Below, one piece after another: positions 1-6,358 of a DNA stretch of 10,073 nt; the stretch's first letter is position 1; each line of letters begins with the position of its first letter. Where the stretch lies: NCBI GenBank assembly GCA_947303825.1, contig CAMYZK010000060.1, positions 1 through 10,073 on the forward strand, written 5' to 3'. Both the position numbers and the translations under genes were made by a program. The stretch comes from an uncultured Prevotella sp. GTDB lineage: Bacteria > Bacteroidota > Bacteroidia > Bacteroidales > Bacteroidaceae. The notes under the pieces are model-generated. The model had not been told where the DNA came from and did no database searches. It saw nothing but the letters and a program-made list of their open reading frames with translations.

Positions 1-480
1 CGATGTAAGCCCCTCTGCAACCTTCACGTTGAACTGAAGCAGGCGCTTGCCGTCTAAGGAGAAACGAAAATCTTGCATCTTGGTAAAATCCATATCGGGG
101 GTACGTGCATAGATGAACACTACATTCCCTTTTTCGTCGTATAAGTATTCCTCGTAGAACTTACGAGCGGCAAAGTTATACTTCGACGTCACAAAAGTCA
201 AGAAATGGGGAGGATAGGGATTGGACGAATCCTCCATGTCCTGCTCACCATAATACATGTACACATCCTCATGGTGGGGCCCCGTTCCGGGCAGATTCTG
301 AGCTACATGCAGGTGGTAGTATACGGGAGGATAGCCCTCTACGGGAAACTCATCGTTCATCTCAGCTATACACTTTTTCTGTTCCTGATATGCCTTGCGT
401 ATGCCCTCGATAGTGTTCTGAGCAACTACAGCCTGCAGGCAACAAATGAAAAATAGACTGATAATAGCGTATCTTTTCAT
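1..480 (-). CDS. Unrecognised secreted protein, C-terminus beyond the window
   Basis: I translated this frame by hand: it is open for 160 codons from ATG at 480 down to base 1 with no stop, so the gene is partial. I do not recognise a family. Residues 1-20 form a signal peptide (MKR start, hydrophobic LFFICC core, ending VVA before QN) that fits signal peptidase I; there is no good lipobox. The mature part begins with a charged helix-like stretch (about 22-45), then a Tyr/Pro/His-rich segment (50-92), then a beta-like region containing EEYLYDEKGNVVFIYAR (110-126), a style common in secreted Bacteroidota proteins of unknown function. Its start codon overlaps the coaBC stop in the sequence ATGA (477-480), which implies translational coupling and shared transcription. 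An exported protein of unknown function is a safe call; anything more specific is not. Confidence 0.8.
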   Translation of the reverse strand, partial: MKRYAIISLFFICCLQAVVAQNTIEGIRKAYQEQKKCIAEMNDEFPVEGYPPVYYHLHVAQNLPGTGPHHEDVYMYYGEQDMEDSSNPYPPHFLTFVTSKYNFAARKFYEEYLYDEKGNVVFIYARTPDMDFTKMQDFRFSLDGKRLLQFNVKVAEGLTS

Positions 481-1688
481 AGACGGTTCTCCAGTTCGTC
501 GATAATATCGCATGCCACTTGGTCTTTTGATTTCTTTTCAAAGTCCTTCTGTCCTTCGTGTGAGATAATGCTTATCTGGTTGTCATTACTCCCGAAGCAT
601 GTGCCCTTGTTGCGCAAGGAGTTAAGCACAATGAAATCGAGGTTTTTCTTCTCCAGCTTTTGACGGGCGTTCTGCTGCTCGTCGTCTGTCTCCAGTGCAA
701 AGCCAACGAGCAGCTGCCCTTCGTGTTTCATCCCGCCCAGCGATGCTGCAATGTCGGGATTAGGCACGAGGTGTATGTCCATCGTCTGCCCTACCCTCTT
801 TATCTTCTGCCCTGCAACATCAGCTGGACGAAAGTCGGCCACAGCAGCACAGAGTATGGCAGCATCGCACTGTGGGAAGGCTGCCGTGGCTGCATCGTAC
901 ATCTGCTGGCAGCTCTCAACATCGATGCGGTTTATGGAAGGATGAGGAGTGGGCAGTGATACCGGCCCGGACACCAGCGTCACCTCTGCTCCACGGCGGG
1001 CACACTCGCCAGCCAGTGCAAACCCCATCTTCCCGCTGCTGTAGTTGCCGATGAAACGCACGGGGTCTATCTTCTCGTAAGTAGGACCGGCGGTGATGAG
1101 TATCTTCTTCGACTGCAGGGAGCGCCCCCTAACGTCGGCAGTCTCAAAATACTCATTCAGCCTTTCTACTATGCGCTCCGGCTCCTCCATGCGTCCCTTC
1201 CCCTCCAGGCCGCTGGCCAGGAACCCTGACCCCGGCTCAATGATATGGTTGCCAAAGGAGCGCACGCGTTCCAGGTTCTGCTGCGTGGTGGGATGGGCAT
1301 ACATGTCCAAGTCCATGGCTGGGGCTATGAATACTGGTGCCTTCATCGAGAGATAGGTTGTGACAAGCATATTGTCGGCCACTCCCGTAGCCATCTTCCC
1401 AAGTGTCGATGCCGTACAGGGAGCAATGAGCATGGCATCGGCCCAGAGGCCAAGCTTCACATGGCTGTGCCAGGTACCGTCACGCTGTGAGAAGAACTCA
1501 CTGACGACGGGTTTCTGTGTGAGTGCTGAAAGGGTTATGGGCGTGATGAATTCACGCCCGGCAGGTGTGATGACCACCTGCACCTCGGCACCGCGCTTCA
1601 CCAGCTCTCTAATGATGAGACACGACTTATAGGCCGCTATCGAACCAGTGATACCCAGTACTATTTTCTTTCCTCTAAGCATTTCCAT
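477..1688 (-). CDS. coaBC: Bifunctional phosphopantothenoylcysteine decarboxylase / phosphopantothenate-cysteine ligase (CoaBC)
   Basis: This cytoplasmic enzyme makes 4'-phosphopantetheine for coenzyme A: the CoaB half joins 4'-phosphopantothenate to cysteine using CTP, and the FMN-dependent CoaC half decarboxylates the product. At 403 residues it has the normal fused length. The CoaC half (about 7-180) shows GSIAAYK (15-21), the HSHV segment with the likely catalytic His76, PAMD (123-126) and LASGLEGKGRM (157-167). The CoaB half (about 194-403) shows GPTY...NYSSGKMG (201-222), AAVADFRP (281-288), KIKR (295-298) and GFALETD (329-335). In E. coli Dfp the matching CoaC motifs are PxMN and ACGD, so Asp126 and Ser159 replace Asn and Cys; from memory this is usual in Bacteroidota. 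ATG at 1688 lies 3 bases after the upstream stop; Met3 at 1682 is an alternative start. The stop overlaps the next gene's start. Confidence 0.97.
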   Translation of the reverse strand: MEMLRGKKIVLGITGSIAAYKSCLIIRELVKRGAEVQVVITPAGREFITPITLSALTQKPVVSEFFSQRDGTWHSHVKLGLWADAMLIAPCTASTLGKMATGVADNMLVTTYLSMKAPVFIAPAMDLDMYAHPTTQQNLERVRSFGNHIIEPGSGFLASGLEGKGRMEEPERIVERLNEYFETADVRGRSLQSKKILITAGPTYEKIDPVRFIGNYSSGKMGFALAGECARRGAEVTLVSGPVSLPTPHPSINRIDVESCQQMYDAATAAFPQCDAAILCAAVADFRPADVAGQKIKRVGQTMDIHLVPNPDIAASLGGMKHEGQLLVGFALETDDEQQNARQKLEKKNLDFIVLNSLRNKGTCFGSNDNQISIISHEGQKDFEKKSKDQVACDIIDELENRL

Positions 1689-1691
1689 ACA

Positions 1692-3599
1692 TTATTCAAT
1701 GGTGAGGCGGCGGCTCTTCGGATATTTTACCTTGTACTGCAGTATGAGGTCGCGTTGCTCGCCCGGCTGGAGTTGCAGGTTCCAGCGCACTATTCCGGTC
1801 TTTTCGTCACGTATGCCGCCACTGAGTTCCTCAACAGTGACATTGATATTTGAATTCCTTGAGATCGGGGTCTGATCATAGACCGTCATCATGGCCTGTT
1901 CCTGTCGGGTGTTCTTCACCGTGATACGCCATGTAAGCGTCTGCTCCTGATTGGAACCGATGAAGCTGCGCGACGACTTCTCGTTGACCTTCACACGCTG
2001 CAGGCGTATGCTCTGGTCGCGACCCATGGAGAAGTGCAGTGTGTCTGAGGAAATGCTGGGGTCAAGAATGCTCTTACCCACGAAAGAGTTGTCGAAATAG
2101 ACGTTTGCCTCGCCCTCGAGGAGGTTGAGATTGCTCCACTTTGTTGCATCGGCCACGAGGAAGGCCTCCTTTTCAATCTTCGGAATGCCGCGATACTCGT
2201 AAGTGGCAGGTAGCTCATAGCGTGCTATCTCGGTGGTGACGCTCTTGCCGCTGGCCGGGATGGTAAGCAGCTGCTTGATGTCGAACTCATAACCGAACTG
2301 TGCTTTCTGCTGCTCTACCTCGATGACGGTACTCTCCTCCATCTCGGGAGCTTCTTCAACCATCACAGCCGCCTCCTTCATGAGCATGGGTTCACTACTG
2401 CGAGCCTTGGCGCTGCGACGCTTGGTTGACTTGCTGGTGCCGTATGCCACAACTTTCACTTCATCCAGCCGTGCTTCATCTGGCGACAATCTGACATTCA
2501 AGGAATTACCACTTACTGTGCGTGTCACACCGACATATCCTATATAGGCGAACGACAGCTGCCGTTTGCCCTGAGGCAGCGTGATGGAATAGCGTCCGTC
2601 TACATCTGTTACGGTTCCAAGTTTCGTACCCTTAACGGTTACAGTAGCTCCTATTAGCGGATCACCGTCGTCGGCAGAGACAACACGTCCGGTGACGGTG
2701 TTGCCGTCGGAAACGAAGTCGTAGGTGGGCGGTGCCAGACCGAAGTCAAGCCAGTAGGTCTTCAGTTCAGGAGCTACGTTTGTCAAGCTGGGATTAGCCG
2801 ACGACAGCGTGACGGGCACATTCTTCCACTCCTCGCCTGTGTTCTGGAATATATTAGCCTTGTACGACAGCTTCAGAGGCTCATGAGTGCTACTGGAGCG
2901 CACGTCGTAGGAGGGAAACCACCCGGCATTCTTCACATAGTAGGCAAGGCTGAAGTCTACGCGACCGGCGCGCTTGACATCTACCTTTACGTCAATCTCC
3001 ATCACTGTCTTCATCTTTTGGCGGGCGATGGAGTCGCGGGCCGTCTTCTTTCGCTCAAGCTGTACCGAAAGCTTCTCCAGCTGATTGTCCAGTTCCTGTG
3101 AACGCTTGTTCAGCGACAGTATCTCCTGAGAATAATAGGAATTGAGTTCCTTGATGCCTACCAAGGGTGTTGCCACGGTACGGCCAGCAACCGAACAGTT
3201 GGTCTTTACCAGTTCACGTTGTGCGGCGATAACCTCTTTCTCATCCTTTATCTGCTGAATACTCCTTTCTACAGCCTTCACACCGTCATCGGCCTGCTTC
3301 AGGCGCTGCACCTGCAGGGCCGAGTCGGGATGGGTGGTGCGGTGGCTGATGCCAAGAACGGTGAGTTGCCCTTTCGCCTTCACCTGCATGCTCTTCACAT
3401 CAAGATAGGGAGAAAGGCCCGTGAATGTTACAACTTGTTCACCCTCAGTGAGGTTGACGGTCTTCGAACGCTGTACCTGTGCGCCATTGGCAAAAATGGT
3501 AACGTGGTCTATAGTAGCATTATGCTTGTCGGCGGCTGCTGCCACTAAGGGCAGCAGTAACGCGACAAGCATAATGCTCCGTGATACGGAATGTTTCAT
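1692..3599 (-). CDS. DUF4139 (MuiA-like) periplasmic protein with internal carboxypeptidase-regulatory-like domain
   Basis: This 635-residue exported protein has a signal peptide (1-23, hydrophobic LVALLLPLVAAAA). An N-terminal DUF4140-like region (about 28-95, DHVTIFANGAQVQRS) is followed by a Lys/Glu/Gln-rich coiled coil (about 95-200) and the DUF4139 beta-rich region (about 205 to the end, with NAGWFPSYDVR at 224-234, NTGEEWKNVPVTLSSANP at 253-270 and the closing VRWNLQLQPGEQRDLILQY). Proteins of this layout are annotated as mucoidy inhibitor A family; their biochemical role is unknown. Residues about 300-372 interrupt DUF4139 with a beta-sandwich of the CarboxypepD_reg-like type (GRVVSADDGDPLIGATVTVKG, then GTVTDVDGRYSI). 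This is followed by LDEVKVVAYGT (378-388), a basic stretch and an acidic Glu/Met-rich linker (about 403-430). It lies 37 bases after the FadL-like gene and 3 bases before coaBC, so it is probably mid-operon. Family call firm; function unknown. Confidence 0.9.
   Translation of the reverse strand: MKHSVSRSIMLVALLLPLVAAAADKHNATIDHVTIFANGAQVQRSKTVNLTEGEQVVTFTGLSPYLDVKSMQVKAKGQLTVLGISHRTTHPDSALQVQRLKQADDGVKAVERSIQQIKDEKEVIAAQRELVKTNCSVAGRTVATPLVGIKELNSYYSQEILSLNKRSQELDNQLEKLSVQLERKKTARDSIARQKMKTVMEIDVKVDVKRAGRVDFSLAYYVKNAGWFPSYDVRSSSTHEPLKLSYKANIFQNTGEEWKNVPVTLSSANPSLTNVAPELKTYWLDFGLAPPTYDFVSDGNTVTGRVVSADDGDPLIGATVTVKGTKLGTVTDVDGRYSITLPQGKRQLSFAYIGYVGVTRTVSGNSLNVRLSPDEARLDEVKVVAYGTSKSTKRRSAKARSSEPMLMKEAAVMVEEAPEMEESTVIEVEQQKAQFGYEFDIKQLLTIPASGKSVTTEIARYELPATYEYRGIPKIEKEAFLVADATKWSNLNLLEGEANVYFDNSFVGKSILDPSISSDTLHFSMGRDQSIRLQRVKVNEKSSRSFIGSNQEQTLTWRITVKNTRQEQAMMTVYDQTPISRNSNINVTVEELSGGIRDEKTGIVRWNLQLQPGEQRDLILQYKVKYPKSRRLTIE
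2430..2702 (-). other. SusC-like CarboxypepD_reg domain and TonB-box-like segment inside the DUF4139 protein
   Basis: These bases encode about residues 300-390 of the DUF4139 protein. The order of motifs copies the N-terminal extension of SusC/RagA receptors: a GxVxxxxxxPLIGATVxVKGT beta-sandwich opening, GTVTDVDGRYSITLP, a core ending in AYIGYV, then LDEVKVVAYGT, which closely resembles the SusC segment LDEVVVVGYGT that precedes the plug. No plug or barrel follows. Instead the chain passes through a basic then acidic low-complexity linker back into DUF4139. The similarity is read directly from sequence; any TonB contact is inference. Confidence 0.8.
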
Positions 3600-3636
3600 T
3601 ATGTTATTGGTTTGAAGTTACGATGTTTTCATTCTA

Positions 3637-5190
3637 TTAGAACGTGTAGGTAGCGGTGAGCAGCAGCTGGTGACGCTTGTTCGACACTTTTACCATGTCG
3701 GCAATATTGTCATCGGCAGCAAAGTCGTTGTCCATATAGCTCATAAACGGAGCGAAATATCCGTTTTGCATGCTATACTGATAGGCTGCAGAGAGGTTAA
3801 CCTTATCCAGCTTCAGGCCTATGCCGCATGTGATACGATTTGTCGACTCCCAGTTGGTGTAGTCGGTTGCAGAGCTATAGTAAGAACCTGGAGAAGCCAG
3901 GGTGCCGTCTTTGAATCCATCCTTATTGTAGACTGGCGACACATAGTTATAACCGAATCTTACTGCCAGCTCTGGCGACGGACGGAACTCTGCACCAAGT
4001 TTCAGCGTGGACACACCTTTCAGTGTAGCTGCCGTGTGGCGATTCATCTCGTTGTCACTCTCGCTCTCGTCATAGTAGTCATCGTACCACCAGCTGTAGT
4101 TCTCGCCTGTTATGATACGCGAGTCTATAGTGCCATAGTCGGCATACTCATAGCTGGCTCCCAGAGCGAGGAAATCGCCAACGGTATGTCCCAAACTAAC
4201 ACCAAACTTCCAAGGGGTGTAGAGTTTGAAGTCGTATGCCTCTCCTGTACTAACAGAACCACCATTATCGGTCATTGAAGTGCGGTTATCGGTAGTGAGG
4301 TCATACCATGTAGGTGTAGATACCGATAGTCCTACTCGGAATGGAGAGTATTCCACCGGACGGAAGATGATGCCTGCCTTCACGTCGGCACCGCCGCCGT
4401 TAATCTGACGGTCGTCGGCAACTATCGATGTCATATTTCCAAACTGCGGATACTGCTCGGCATATTCGCTATAGTGCTTGTAGTGCACATCGTGGTAACC
4501 TATGGTAAGTCCCAGATACACACGGTCGTTGATGTTTCCGCTCAAGTTAAAGTCGTAGTCGGCAATATATCCCCAATGCCGACGGTCCATGCTATATTGG
4601 CTGGCCTCGTCGTAGTACCAGGTATTGTCATCTGCGCTGTAGTTGATATACTTGGCATAGAGATCATCCAGCTGGTTACACTGTACACTTGGATCATTCA
4701 AGTAGGGTTCACCCTTGCTGTTGGCTTCATACAGCAGCCCGTTCTTCTGCTTTGCGTATGTCAGCTTGTTTTGCGATGCATGGTCCAGATTGTTGGCAGC
4801 CGAAAGGATATAGTTGAAGTTGCGGCCCTTATGATAGTTGAATCCGAAGTTCACGAATCCGTTCCTTCCCGACTCTACCGAATAGACAAAACCCAGCTGG
4901 TCGAAGCTCATGCTTGTGGTGTGGCCGCCGCCGAAGGCAGTGGCATCCTGCTGGCTTACAGTGCCAAGTGTGATGCTGGCTTTCGACTTGCGGAACAAGC
5001 CAATGCCTGCCGGGTTTGTACTAATGGTAGAGATGTCTCCGCCCAGAGCTTCCATAGCACCGCCCATACCAACGTATGCTGCCGTTCCATTCAGGTCGCC
5101 TATTGCTATCTTGGCGTTCTCGTATGTCTCTTGTGCTGCCGCCGGAACAAAAGCCACGGCAAGGACAGCCATTGTCATTATCTTCTTCAT
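3637..5190 (-). CDS. FadL/OMPP1/TodX-family outer-membrane transport protein
   Basis: This is a 517-residue outer-membrane beta-barrel related to FadL-type channels, which pass hydrophobic molecules across the outer membrane; Bacteroidota members are often labelled OMPP1/FadL/TodX or 'hemin receptor' without proof of substrate. A signal peptide (1-20, MKKIMTMAVLAVAFVPAAAQ) is followed by a conserved N-terminal stretch with GMGGAMEALGGD and the family's NPAG motif (59-62). Many alternating aromatic strands follow (FVNFGFNYHKGRNFNYI), and the protein ends in Thr-Tyr-Thr-Phe, a typical BAM-recognised C-terminus. Asp/Ser/Tyr-rich segments probably form external loops. I chose ATG at 5190; a GTG at 5196 would add two residues but gives a worse signal peptide. 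It starts 43 bases after the low-complexity gene, suggesting a shared transcript. The ligand cannot be told from sequence. Confidence 0.9.
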   Translation of the reverse strand: MKKIMTMAVLAVAFVPAAAQETYENAKIAIGDLNGTAAYVGMGGAMEALGGDISTISTNPAGIGLFRKSKASITLGTVSQQDATAFGGGHTTSMSFDQLGFVYSVESGRNGFVNFGFNYHKGRNFNYILSAANNLDHASQNKLTYAKQKNGLLYEANSKGEPYLNDPSVQCNQLDDLYAKYINYSADDNTWYYDEASQYSMDRRHWGYIADYDFNLSGNINDRVYLGLTIGYHDVHYKHYSEYAEQYPQFGNMTSIVADDRQINGGGADVKAGIIFRPVEYSPFRVGLSVSTPTWYDLTTDNRTSMTDNGGSVSTGEAYDFKLYTPWKFGVSLGHTVGDFLALGASYEYADYGTIDSRIITGENYSWWYDDYYDESESDNEMNRHTAATLKGVSTLKLGAEFRPSPELAVRFGYNYVSPVYNKDGFKDGTLASPGSYYSSATDYTNWESTNRITCGIGLKLDKVNLSAAYQYSMQNGYFAPFMSYMDNDFAADDNIADMVKVSNKRHQLLLTATYTF

Positions 5191-5233
5191 AGCCACAAAT
5201 ATAAAGTATTACTATTGTTCGTAACTGATTGTT

Positions 5234-5425
5234 CTATCGACGACCACCGCCAAAGCTGCCGCCACCCGAGCGTCCGCCGCCGCCACCGCCGCCACGACTG
5301 CCACCGAAGCTGCCGCCGCCCGATGAACTGCCACCGCTGCTGTAGCTGCCGCCGCTGCTGCCCGACGACCTTGTACCGCCGCTATAGCTGCCGCCAGTGC
5401 TGCTACCGCCGAAGTTGCCGTATGA
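5234..5425 (-). repeat. Gly/Ser-coding low-complexity tract
   Basis: The plus strand is dominated by gccgcc, gccacc and gctgcc triplets, which on the minus strand are GGC/GGT Gly and AGC/AGT Ser codons of the protein's C-terminal tail. Triplet purity is highest near 5240-5330. The bias also keeps other frames open, producing long false ORFs on both strands here. Confidence 0.75.
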
Positions 5426-6226
5426 ATTGGAGTAGGAGCCTGTGCTTCCATTGGAATAGGTACGTGTGCGAGTAGAAGTAGTCCTGCTACCGGTGCTGCT
5501 CGACCCACGGAATGTTCCTGATGTGCCCAGTGTCCTGCTGCCTCCGAAGGTTCCGGAAGAGAAGGTGTGTGTGCGACCGTTACCATATCCACGGTTAACA
5601 GAACGCGACACGACTCCGTGATTGGAGGTCCCTGCATAGCCGCGATTCCCTACTACACGACCTACTCCGCCGCCGCCATAGTAAAAGCCCCCATAGTACC
5701 TGGGATAATGGTAGTAACCCCAGCCGTAGCTGCCATAGTACCAGGGTGAATACCAGGGGTCATACCAGCCATAGCCCCAGTACCAGGGATCGTAGTACCA
5801 GGAGTCATACCAAGGATAGAAGGAAGAGTAGTACCAGGGCGAGTGCCACCCCCACGAGTCATTGTAGCCTCGGTTGTAGCCTGCCCAGTATGCCGATGAA
5901 GGTTCGTAACCGTCCCAGCGGGCCATATTCCTGGTAAGCGAGAAGTCACCGGCAGAGTCTGGATAGACACCCTCCACTCCAATAAAATTGATAATGTCAC
6001 TAGAGTCGGCAGGCATTACCTCGTAACTGCTGCCGCGACGGTTATACTCGTCAACGTTGCGCCATGTGTTCTGACGATATGTCTCAGCAGGTACGACAAC
6101 GTAGGATGATGTGCGCTCTCTGCTGACACTCTTCTTAGAGGGAACAAAGTACAGGTCGTCATCCTGTGCTGCACTGGGCGATGCTAAAGCACCCAGCATT
6201 ACTGACAAAAGAATCCACTTTTTCAT
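5234..6226 (-). CDS. Secreted low-complexity Tyr/Trp/Pro- and Gly/Ser-rich protein
   Basis: I do not recognise a functional family. The 330-residue product has a signal peptide (1-20, MKKWILLSVMLGALASPSAA, cut before QDDD) and a short ordinary region (21-110). An extraordinary aromatic block follows (about 113-186), with repeats built on DPWY, SPWYY and GYGW. A basic Arg/Thr/Ser/Gly stretch (about 187-265) leads into a Gly/Ser tail (266-330) ending FGGGRR. There are no cysteines, transmembrane helices after the signal, or catalytic motifs. I chose ATG at 6226; the frame opens at ATG 6253, but that start places KVYKNNND before the signal peptide and lies right at a -7-like box. As first gene of the minus-strand cluster and neighbour of a FadL-type barrel, it is most likely an envelope or surface component. 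Glycine-rich structural or adhesive material is a guess. The frame is real: it keeps a signal peptide, and the repeats are periodic at protein level. Confidence 0.82.
   Translation of the reverse strand: MKKWILLSVMLGALASPSAAQDDDLYFVPSKKSVSRERTSSYVVVPAETYRQNTWRNVDEYNRRGSSYEVMPADSSDIINFIGVEGVYPDSAGDFSLTRNMARWDGYEPSSAYWAGYNRGYNDSWGWHSPWYYSSFYPWYDSWYYDPWYWGYGWYDPWYSPWYYGSYGWGYYHYPRYYGGFYYGGGGVGRVVGNRGYAGTSNHGVVSRSVNRGYGNGRTHTFSSGTFGGSRTLGTSGTFRGSSSTGSRTTSTRTRTYSNGSTGSYSNSYGNFGGSSTGGSYSGGTRSSGSSGGSYSSGGSSSGGGSFGGSRGGGGGGGRSGGGSFGGGRR
5739..5838 (-). repeat. Degenerate in-frame repeat coding Pro-Trp-Tyr units
   Basis: The plus-strand heptamer TACCAGG occurs at 5739, 5751, 5781, 5796 and 5832, with near copies at 5763 and 5808. 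Read on the minus strand it is CCTGGTA, giving Pro-Trp-Tyr within the aromatic block. Most spacings are multiples of three, as expected for a coding repeat, but the units are unequal in length, so this is not a clean tandem array. Expansion or contraction by slippage could change the length of the aromatic block between strains. Confidence 0.7.
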
Positions 6227-6254
6227 ATCATTATTGTTTTTATATACTTTCACG

Positions 6255-6289
6255 ATGCAAAAATACCGCTAATTTTTATGCAAAAATAC
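6255..6289 (-). promoter_or_regulatory. Putative promoter region of the minus-strand cluster: 12-bp direct repeat with two -7-like boxes
   Basis: On the plus strand ATGCAAAAATAC occurs exactly at 6255-6266 and 6278-6289, start-to-start 23 bp. On the minus strand each copy contains TATTTTTG (6265-6258 and 6288-6281), a perfect match to the Bacteroidota -7 consensus TAnnTTTG. The inner copy is about 32 bases ahead of the chosen ATG at 6226, a sensible leader length. A -33 TTTG at the ideal 20-bp spacing is missing; the upstream copy supplies a TTTG only 15 bases away. Promoter role is inferred. Confidence 0.6.
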
Positions 6290-6330
6290 GGAAAAACCCT
6301 AAAACATGGTAGGATTTTCCCTATTTTTTT

Positions 6331-6338
6331 TAATTTTG
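6331..6338 (+). promoter_or_regulatory. -7 box of the putative prmA promoter
   Basis: TAATTTTG matches TAnnTTTG exactly and ends 20 bases before the prmA ATG at 6359, predicting a very short leader. No convincing TTTG/TTG lies about 20 bases upstream, so the -33 part is weak. The site would read prmA and probably the channel gene behind it. Confidence 0.55.
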
Positions 6339-6358
6339 CAGTCAAAATTAACAGTGAA

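Noticed and set aside
660..1632. Several plus-strand open frames opposite coaBC
   Set aside because: All are antisense to a fully conserved CoaBC; none has a recognisable motif or start context.
3670..4278. Plus-strand open frame of 202 codons
   Set aside because: It lies wholly antisense to the FadL-like gene, which has a signal peptide, the NPAG motif and a proper C-terminus.
4474..5475. Plus-strand open frame of 333 codons opposite the FadL-like gene and the low-complexity gene
   Set aside because: It runs antisense across two well-supported genes. Its end is Cys/His/Arg-rich nonsense created by the Gly/Ser triplet tract, with no signal, domain or promoter.
5212..5637. Minus-strand Ala-rich open frame of 141 codons
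   Set aside because: It is a shifted frame of the Gly/Ser-rich gene; GGC repeats read out of frame give Ala runs. It lacks a signal peptide, whereas the accepted frame has one.
6278..6358. Amino-terminal extension of prmA by 27 codons
   Set aside because: It would translate the AT-rich promoter region including the TAATTTTG box, and PrmA proteins begin at the MKYFEV position.
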